This document shows, in pieces, positions 1 to 4,518 of a DNA stretch of 5,046 nt. Both the position numbers and the translations under genes were made by a program. Origin of the DNA: a bacterium (lineage in GTDB: Bacteria > Thermosulfidibacterota > Thermosulfidibacteria > Thermosulfidibacterales > Thermosulfidibacteraceae); assembly GCA_027037155.1 (NCBI GenBank), contig JALWBK010000092.1, positions 6,356 to 11,401 on the forward strand, in the 5' to 3' direction. The notes beneath the pieces were generated by a model that saw only the letters and a program-made list of their open reading frames with translations, was not told the DNA's origin and made no database searches. The first letter of the stretch is position 1; every line of letters begins with the position of its first letter.

Positions 1-807
1 CTGCTTTATGCACGCGGTTAATAGCTCGTCCTTTACCGCTAAAGAGGCCGTGTGAAACTGGGCAATCCTCCTTGAGACTTCTGTGACGTTTGCCTTGTGA
101 ACTATTACTGGTTTGGGACAACATTTAAGCGCTTCAAAGAAGGCTCTTCCGTTCTTTATACTCTCAAGGTAAAGCAGAAGGACTTTCGTGTCGGGATCTT
201 TTGCAAGATACTTGAGATACTCAATCTCGCTGAGCACCATCTTATTGCCTATACTTATGCAGGTGCTTACTCCTATTCCTTCTTCACTCAGCGCGTTTAT
301 GTAGCTTAAAGCAACTCCTCCGCTTTGGGACACTATTGCCACTTTCCCCTTTTTGATCCTTTCGGGATTGAGTGTTGCGAAGGGGGTTACAAATCCGTTG
401 GTAAAGTTCATTATGCCTAAGCAGTTGGGTCCCACTATGAGCAGGTTGTTTTCCTCTGCGTAATTTTTAAGTTTTCTTTCAAGCTCCTTGCCTTCCTCTC
501 CGTATTCTGAAAAGCCTCCAGTGTAGATTATAAAGCGCTTGACCTGTGCCTTCTCGTGAAAGAGGTAAACCGTTTCTGGAACCTTGGGAGCGGGAATGAG
601 GATACATGCAACATCTATCCCTTCTGGTATCTCTGTGAAGCTTCTTATTTTATGCCCGAAGATGCATCCCGTTTTTCTTCCGAAAGGGATTATCTCTCCT
701 TGAAAGCCAAAGCTTATGAGGTTGTACATTATGAATCTTCCTAAGTTGTCCTCTGAAGGGGAGACTCCAACCACTGCAACCTTTGAGGGATTGAAAAGTG
801 TCTCCAT
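1..807 (-). CDS. acdA: ADP-forming acyl-CoA synthetase, alpha (CoA-binding) subunit, 3'-truncated by window edge
   Basis: Starts at ATG 807 and stays open for 269 codons to the window edge without a stop. Family role: the alpha subunit binds CoA and carries the phosphohistidine in acyl-CoA + ADP + Pi = acid + CoA + ATP, acting in the cytoplasm with a beta (ATP-grasp) subunit. Seen: an N-terminal CoA-binding Rossmann segment (VAVVGVS at 10-16, GFQGEIIPF at 34-42, the region around IPEGIDVACILIPAP at 60-74), then the succinyl-CoA-ligase-like signatures GPNCLGI (126-132) and VSQSGG (159-164). FHTASLA (251-257) includes His252, the expected phosphohistidine. The loop before it reads KANVTEVS, not the commoner K-S-G-[RK]-[ST]-x-x-G form. 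Family members are usually about 450-470 aa, or about 700 when fused to beta, so roughly 40% lies outside. A GGAGG 7 nt upstream fixes the start. It is divergent from the beta gene. The substrate cannot be read from sequence; aryl or branched acyl-CoA is a guess from the neighbours. Confidence 0.9.
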   Translation of the reverse strand, partial: METLFNPSKVAVVGVSPSEDNLGRFIMYNLISFGFQGEIIPFGRKTGCIFGHKIRSFTEIPEGIDVACILIPAPKVPETVYLFHEKAQVKRFIIYTGGFSEYGEEGKELERKLKNYAEENNLLIVGPNCLGIMNFTNGFVTPFATLNPERIKKGKVAIVSQSGGVALSYINALSEEGIGVSTCISIGNKMVLSEIEYLKYLAKDPDTKVLLLYLESIKNGRAFFEALKCCPKPVIVHKANVTEVSRRIAQFHTASLAVKDELLTACIKQ

Positions 808-814
808 TTAGCTT

Positions 815-819
815 CCTCC
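815..819 (-). promoter_or_regulatory. Shine-Dalgarno of the ACD alpha gene
   Basis: GGAGG on the minus strand, followed by 7 nt (808-814) and then ATG at 807. The strength and spacing support 807 as the start. Confidence 0.8.
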
Positions 820-833
820 GAGGCTTTTGTTTT

Positions 834-844
834 GCTAAATTAGC
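834..844. promoter_or_regulatory. Small dyad centred in the divergent ACD alpha/beta spacer
   Basis: The 67-bp spacer 808-874 must hold the promoters of both divergent genes. Near its centre lies GCTAA-A-TTAGC, a perfect inverted repeat of 5-bp arms around one base. It is flanked by TTTTG on the left and CGAAAA on the right, which extends the symmetry imperfectly. The one-base centre rules out an RNA hairpin, so a double-strand DNA site (operator, or overlapping -10 or TATA-like elements) is the reasonable reading. On the minus strand a weak -35/-10 pair (TTAACT, about 16 nt, TAATTT) can be drawn around it, but the match to consensus is poor. Regulation is an inference; such a short dyad can occur by chance in AT-rich DNA. 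Confidence 0.35.
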
Positions 845-865
845 CGAAAAAGAGGTGAAGTTAAA

Positions 866-870
866 GGGAG
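866..870 (+). promoter_or_regulatory. Ribosome-binding site of the ACD beta gene; start ambiguous between 875 and 881
   Basis: GGGAG followed by AGGG. It is 4 nt from ATG 875 and 10 nt from a second in-frame ATG at 881. The spacing to 881 is the more usual, so the protein may begin two residues later than annotated. Confidence 0.5.
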
Positions 871-874
871 AGGG

Positions 875-1516
875 ATGGCGATGGCTTTCCTCAACGAACT
901 TGATTCTAAAAGGCTTTTGGCTAAAGAAGGTTTTGAGGTGACCATGCCTGAGGTTGTCTCTAACCTTGAAGAGGCGAAAAGGGCTGCTGAGAGAATTGGC
1001 TATCCCGTGGTCGTTAAGGTCTTCTCTAACAGAATTGTTCACAAAAGTGATGTGGGCGGTGTGGTGGTGGGGATAGAGGATGAAGCTGCCTTGAAGAGGT
1101 CATATAGTGAAGTATTGCTGAGGGCAAGGGAGATTGACCCTGAGGCGAAGGTCTGCATTCAGAAGTGTGTGCCCAAGGGGGTGGAGCTGGTGGTTGGGAT
1201 TCACACCGATGAGAGCTTTGGAAAGGTGATAATGTATGGGATAGGGGGAGTGTTTGTGGAGCTGTTGAAGGATGTTTCTTTTAGGCTCGTTCCCATTGGT
1301 GAGGAGGATGCTGTTGAGATGATAGAGGAGATAAAGGCAAAGGCGCTGCTTGACGGCTTTAGGGGGCTGCCGGCGGTGGATAAGAGAGCCCTTTCTTGTT
1401 TTCTGGTGAAGGTGTCGGATGTTGCACAGGGTAAGGGAATAGTTCAAATGGATTTGAATCCGGTTATTGCCTATGGAGACAGATTTGTGGTGGTGGATGC
1501 GAGGGTGCTGTTATGA
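875..1516 (+). CDS. acdB: ADP-forming acyl-CoA synthetase, beta (ATP-grasp) subunit
   Basis: A 213-aa protein of the ATP-grasp_5 type, which binds ADP/ATP and takes the phosphate from the alpha-subunit phosphohistidine to make ATP. Seen: an N-terminal helix region (LNELDSKRLLAKEGFEV, 6-22), then RIGYPVVVKVFS (40-51), VHKSDVGGV (55-63) with His56 matching the conserved beta-subunit His, YGIGGVFVELLKD (121-133), and the nucleotide/Mg motif MDLNPV (192-197) near the C-terminus. The usual free beta subunit is about 230 aa, so this is slightly short but all blocks are present. Its partner alpha gene lies head-to-head at 1-807, whereas most genomes have the two in one operon or fused. The stop TGA (1514-1516) overlaps the ATG of the next gene, so the two are probably translationally coupled. 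ATG 875 is given as the start because it is the first usable one; ATG 881 is possible. Confidence 0.9.
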   Translation: MAMAFLNELDSKRLLAKEGFEVTMPEVVSNLEEAKRAAERIGYPVVVKVFSNRIVHKSDVGGVVVGIEDEAALKRSYSEVLLRAREIDPEAKVCIQKCVPKGVELVVGIHTDESFGKVIMYGIGGVFVELLKDVSFRLVPIGEEDAVEMIEEIKAKALLDGFRGLPAVDKRALSCFLVKVSDVAQGKGIVQMDLNPVIAYGDRFVVVDARVLL

Positions 1517-2697
1517 TGGCAATAGAAAAACGTGTGGAGCTGCTGAAGGAGCTTGGTGAAAGATTTGAGAAGAGAAAAGAAGAGCTGATTGAGGGCTTTG
1601 CCTGTGATATCGGCGTGGCGGTTAAGATAGGCTCTGCTGAAGTTGAGATAACTGTGGACTACCTGAAGACTATGGAGGAAGAGGTACAGTGGGTTGAAGG
1701 TAGAGTTCCCTACGGTGTCGTTGGTGGTGTGCTTCCCTACGATGCTTCAATCATGATGTTTGCAAGACTCGCTGGTTCTGCCGTCATAGGCGGAAACAGA
1801 GCTGTAGTGAGCTTTTCTTCTTTGACTCCTACGGTAAGGGACATTGTGGCTGAAGAGGTGAGAGACTTTGCTGACTGGATAGAGGTGAATAAGGATTTTG
1901 ATAACAGGAAATTTAGCGAGAGATGCTGTGAAGATCGGTCGGTTAGGGTCTTTTTTATCTCAGGTGGCAACACCGTAGGTGAGCTCTTCAAAAATAGGCT
2001 TAGCTACTTTGACAAGATCATCTTTGCAGGTCCCAGTGGAATGCCGCCGTGCATCGTATGGGAGGGTTATGATGTTGAAAAGGCGGCTCGCTTTACTGCC
2101 AGGAGGGCCTTTTTAAACGGGGGACAGTACTGTACCACCATCAAGAGGGTTTACGTGAAAAGGGAAATTTTCAATGACTTTATGCACTATCTGATGGAAG
2201 CGGTGGGGAAGATTAAGGTGGGTGATCCGTTGGATGGGGATACCGATTATGGACCTATAAAGGCCAAAAGAACCAGGGTGTTGGTGGAGAGGGCTTTAAA
2301 GATGGTTAAGGGAAAGAGGGTTGTAGGTGAAGTTGATGGCGAGTGGATAACTCCCATTGTTGTGCTTGCCGAGGAGATTCCAGATCTTGAGATGTTTGGT
2401 CCATTTCTTGCCGTTAAACCGGTGAATACTGAAGACGGGGCCTTTGATGAGGCTCTCAACACCCGTTATAGGCACATTGCCTACGTGTTTGGAGATATCT
2501 CTGAGAGAAATAGGGACAGGATACGAGAGGGCTTCGGTATGGTTCACTTCAATCCAGGCTTCACCTTTTTGCCTTTGAGGGGACCGTACGGTGGTAAGCT
2601 TGATGCTGGATGGGTACTGGAAAGAAGAAAAGAGAAGATAGTGAAAAGAGATGGCCCCATCATCTACTGTGTTGAGATGACGAGGCCATCGGTCTAA
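1513..2697 (+). CDS. Divergent aldehyde-dehydrogenase-fold protein, N-terminally short, catalytic Glu missing
   Basis: A 394-aa ALDH superfamily member; typical ones have about 480-500 aa. Alignment by eye: VPYGVVGGVLPYDA (65-78) is the Rossmann segment that normally ends in PWN, here PYD (Asp77 for Asn). GGNRAVVSFSSLTP (93-106) is the GN-x-V-V-x-K-P-S-E-x-TP block, with Ser100 for the NAD-ribose Lys and Ser103 for the Glu. FISGGNTVG (148-156) stands where FTGS-x-x-VG is expected. FAGPSGMPPCIV (171-182) replaces the LELGGK block, so the general-base Glu is absent. LNGGQYCTTIKRVYV (201-215) keeps the catalytic Cys207. GDPLDGDTDYGPI (237-249) and EMFGP (293-297, Glu293) are normal. The roughly 90 residues missing are all before the PWN block. 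CoA-acylating ALDHs also dispense with the Glu, so interconversion of aldehyde and acyl-CoA feeding ACD is one inference; altered cofactor binding or a non-catalytic role is another. Start: ATG 1513 overlaps the upstream stop as ATGA, with a second ATG at 1516; GAGG at 1501-1504 serves either. Confidence 0.85.
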   Translation: MMAIEKRVELLKELGERFEKRKEELIEGFACDIGVAVKIGSAEVEITVDYLKTMEEEVQWVEGRVPYGVVGGVLPYDASIMMFARLAGSAVIGGNRAVVSFSSLTPTVRDIVAEEVRDFADWIEVNKDFDNRKFSERCCEDRSVRVFFISGGNTVGELFKNRLSYFDKIIFAGPSGMPPCIVWEGYDVEKAARFTARRAFLNGGQYCTTIKRVYVKREIFNDFMHYLMEAVGKIKVGDPLDGDTDYGPIKAKRTRVLVERALKMVKGKRVVGEVDGEWITPIVVLAEEIPDLEMFGPFLAVKPVNTEDGAFDEALNTRYRHIAYVFGDISERNRDRIREGFGMVHFNPGFTFLPLRGPYGGKLDAGWVLERRKEKIVKRDGPIIYCVEMTRPSV

Positions 2698-2698
2698 G

Positions 2699-3991
2699 TC
2701 ATTGATTTCTTTTTCTGTTGTCAACGACCCTTTGGGCCTTGCCCGGTTTTCTGGGGATGGTACCTTCTGGTACCAGCTCCAGATCTACCCTGAATCCAAG
2801 GAAGTCGTAAAGGTGGGTTGCTAAATGTTCTTTTAGCTCTCCGTTTGCTACTCTGCTTCCGTTCTTTATCTCAAGCACGACCTTTACGTAGGTCTTGCCC
2901 TTCTTTTCGTCTATGATGATCTGGTACTCGTTACCCACCTCCTTGTGGCGCATGAGGATGGCCTCTATCTGGGAGGGGTAGAAGTTGACCCCTTTGACCT
3001 TCAGCATGTCGTCGGTGCGTCCTTTGAGCCTGTCCACGCGTAGCATGGTTCTTCCGCAGTCGCACCGTTCTCTGGAAACAATCTTTGTTATGTCTCTTGT
3101 GCGGTATCGTATCAGGGGAAGCCCTTCTCTCGTGAGGGTTGTCACGATCATCTCTCCCTCTTCTCCATCAGGTAGAGCCTCGCCTGTTTCTGGGTCAACT
3201 ATCTCTACGATGTAATGATCCTCCCACACATGGATGCCACATTTATGCTGACAGTCTATGCCCAGTCCAACACCGCCTGTTTCAGTCATACCGATGATGT
3301 CGTAGGAATCTATACCCATTTCTTCCTCTATCCTTCTTCTCATCTCGTCGGACCAGACCTCGGCACCGAAGATACCGACTCTGAGGTTGGTTTCAGAAAA
3401 GTCAAAGTGCTCTTCCTTGGCAACCTCAATCAGTCTCAGAGGATAGGAGGCTATGGCACAGATAACTGTGGTTCCCATCTCTTTCATAAGCTTTAGCTGC
3501 AGCATGGATCTTCCGGCGCCGATGGGAACAACCATTGCACCTATCCTTTCGCAGCCGTAGTGGAAGCCAAATCCACCGTTGAAGAGACCAAAAGAGGGGG
3601 TGATTTGCACCACATCCTGGCTGGTAACACCTGCTGCGGTGAGGCACCTTGCCATAATCTCCGCCCACTGCTCTACATCGTTTCTGGTGTAGAAGTTGAC
3701 AATGGGCGTGCCAGTGGTACCCGATGACATGTGGAATCTTACAAAGGAGTTCTTTGGGGCACATACATAACCAAAGGGGTATCCGTTTCTGAGATCCTCT
3801 TTGGTAAGGAAGGGAAGCTGTTGGAGGTCCTTCAGGCTTTTTATATCTTCCGGTTCAACCTTGCCGATCTTTTCCCAGTAAAATCTATTGTTCTCTTTTA
3901 TGTGGCGGATGGTGTCCTTCAGCCTTTCAAGCTGAATCCTCTCAAGCTCTTCTCTGTCCATCCCTTCAAGGCGTGGTTGATACATAGGCAT
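2699..3991 (-). CDS. paaK: Phenylacetate-CoA ligase family (AMP-forming aryl-CoA ligase)
   Basis: A 430-aa PaaK-type adenylate-forming enzyme of normal length (about 430-440). Family reaction: aryl acid + ATP + CoA gives aryl-CoA + AMP + PPi, cytoplasmic. Seen in order: the P-loop-like MSSGTTGTP (88-96), a substrate-pocket region with SFGLFNGGFGFHYG (133-146), FGAEVWS (208-214), GMTETGG (234-240), RYRTRDIT (295-302), GRTDDMLKVKGVNFYP (324-339) at the hinge to the C-terminal domain, and PRKPGKAQRV (413-422) with Lys418 as the expected acyl-adenylate lysine. Four Cys (247, 251, 310, 312; the last two in CDCGR) are placed so they could bind zinc, which is an inference. Start chosen at ATG 3991 because AGGAGG sits 6 nt upstream; ATG 3985 and TTG 4006 are less likely, and 4006 would place the RBS inside the gene. 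It overlaps the end of iorB by 26 nt. Substrate (phenylacetate, indoleacetate or another aryl acid) is inferred from the iorB neighbour. Confidence 0.93.
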   Translation of the reverse strand: MPMYQPRLEGMDREELERIQLERLKDTIRHIKENNRFYWEKIGKVEPEDIKSLKDLQQLPFLTKEDLRNGYPFGYVCAPKNSFVRFHMSSGTTGTPIVNFYTRNDVEQWAEIMARCLTAAGVTSQDVVQITPSFGLFNGGFGFHYGCERIGAMVVPIGAGRSMLQLKLMKEMGTTVICAIASYPLRLIEVAKEEHFDFSETNLRVGIFGAEVWSDEMRRRIEEEMGIDSYDIIGMTETGGVGLGIDCQHKCGIHVWEDHYIVEIVDPETGEALPDGEEGEMIVTTLTREGLPLIRYRTRDITKIVSRERCDCGRTMLRVDRLKGRTDDMLKVKGVNFYPSQIEAILMRHKEVGNEYQIIIDEKKGKTYVKVVLEIKNGSRVANGELKEHLATHLYDFLGFRVDLELVPEGTIPRKPGKAQRVVDNRKRNQ

Positions 3992-4478
3992 CTTTGGCCT
4001 CCTCAAAGCCTATTTTTAAGGCGGTGATATTCTGTTCGTTTGCTTTCTTAAGGGAATTGAGGTACTCAACTGCTTCCTCCAAGCTTACATCAAATAGACT
4101 TAAAAGCATTCCTGCAATGATCATATTGGCAGTTTTTGGATGTAGATTTTCCCTTTCCACCACGGGCTTTACATCTATTCCTCTTTCCCCTATGCCGTAT
4201 CCCAGAATCAACGCGTTAGGGCTGGTGTAGAGCTCAACCTTGGGGAGCTCGTCAGGATGAAGCACAATGCCAATGTCTGCGTCGTTGTAAAGCATCATCG
4301 GTGAGTGGAAGTTTCCCACCTTCATGAAAGCCATCACGCTGCCGCCTCTTGTGGCCATACCGTGGTTTTCTGTGGATATTACGTGAAGGCCTTTCTGGGT
4401 GAGGATGCCACCGATGAGTCTCGTAAGGAATACTATGCCCTGTCCACCGGTGCCTGCAAAAACAAGTTTCTTCTCCAT
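3966..4478 (-). CDS. iorB: Indolepyruvate/2-oxoacid:ferredoxin oxidoreductase small (gamma-domain) subunit, IorB-like
   Basis: A 170-aa pyruvate/ketoisovalerate oxidoreductase gamma-domain protein. In the IOR complex it works with the large TPP and Fe-S subunit IorA: arylpyruvate + CoA + oxidised ferredoxin = arylacetyl-CoA + CO2 + reduced ferredoxin. Seen: FAGTGGQGIVFLTRLIGG (7-24), the glycine-rich signature of the domain; STENHGMATRGGSV (35-48), the conserved E-x-H-G-x-x-x-R-G-G block; DADIGIVLHPDELP (66-79); and KTANMIIAGMLLSL (115-128). IorB proteins are commonly about 190-200 aa, so this is somewhat short, though the domain looks whole. Start ATG 4478 is chosen because the domain begins at once (MEKKLVFAGTGGQG) and AAGGAG lies 9 nt upstream; an open reading frame reaching to 4553 would run into the upstream gene. 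It follows DHQS-II by 40 nt and overlaps paaK. VOR- or KOR-type gamma subunits are an alternative; the paaK partner favours the IOR type. IorA is not in the window. Confidence 0.87.
   Translation of the reverse strand: MEKKLVFAGTGGQGIVFLTRLIGGILTQKGLHVISTENHGMATRGGSVMAFMKVGNFHSPMMLYNDADIGIVLHPDELPKVELYTSPNALILGYGIGERGIDVKPVVERENLHPKTANMIIAGMLLSLFDVSLEEAVEYLNSLKKANEQNITALKIGFEEAKDAYVSTTP
3998..4003 (-). promoter_or_regulatory. Shine-Dalgarno of paaK, inside the iorB coding region
   Basis: A perfect AGGAGG on the minus strand, 6 nt before ATG 3991 and within the last codons of iorB. This decides the paaK start and indicates translational coupling of the two genes. Confidence 0.85.
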
Positions 4479-4487
4479 GATCTTTTG

Positions 4488-4493
4488 CTCCTT
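4488..4493 (-). promoter_or_regulatory. Shine-Dalgarno of iorB
   Basis: AAGGAG on the minus strand, 9 nt before ATG 4478, in the 40-nt gap after DHQS-II. The gap also has a TTGACA (4512-4517, minus strand), but there is no good -10 at the right distance, so I do not claim a promoter. Confidence 0.7.
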
Positions 4494-4518
4494 AAAAGGG
4501 GTTTTTACTGTTGTCAAG

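Noticed and set aside
650..1042. A 130-codon minus-strand open frame across the divergent spacer
   Set aside because: It would cover both the alpha start and the antisense of the beta gene, has no domain signature and no ribosome-binding site, and conflicts with two well-supported genes.
1100..1447. Minus-strand open frame inside the ACD beta gene
   Set aside because: Antisense to conserved ATP-grasp motifs, with no homology I recognise and no ribosome-binding site.
2715..2724. CTGTTGTCAA occurring here and at 4508-4517 as a repeat
   Set aside because: A shared 10-mer is expected several times by chance in 5 kb; no longer match surrounds it.
3992..4006. Extension of paaK to a TTG start at 4006
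   Set aside because: The extra codons are the AGGAGG ribosome-binding site itself; ATG 3991 is correctly spaced from it.
4512..4517. Perfect TTGACA on the minus strand before iorB as a -35 box
   Set aside because: No TATAAT-like hexamer follows at 16-18 nt, and the distance to the start is short; likely chance.
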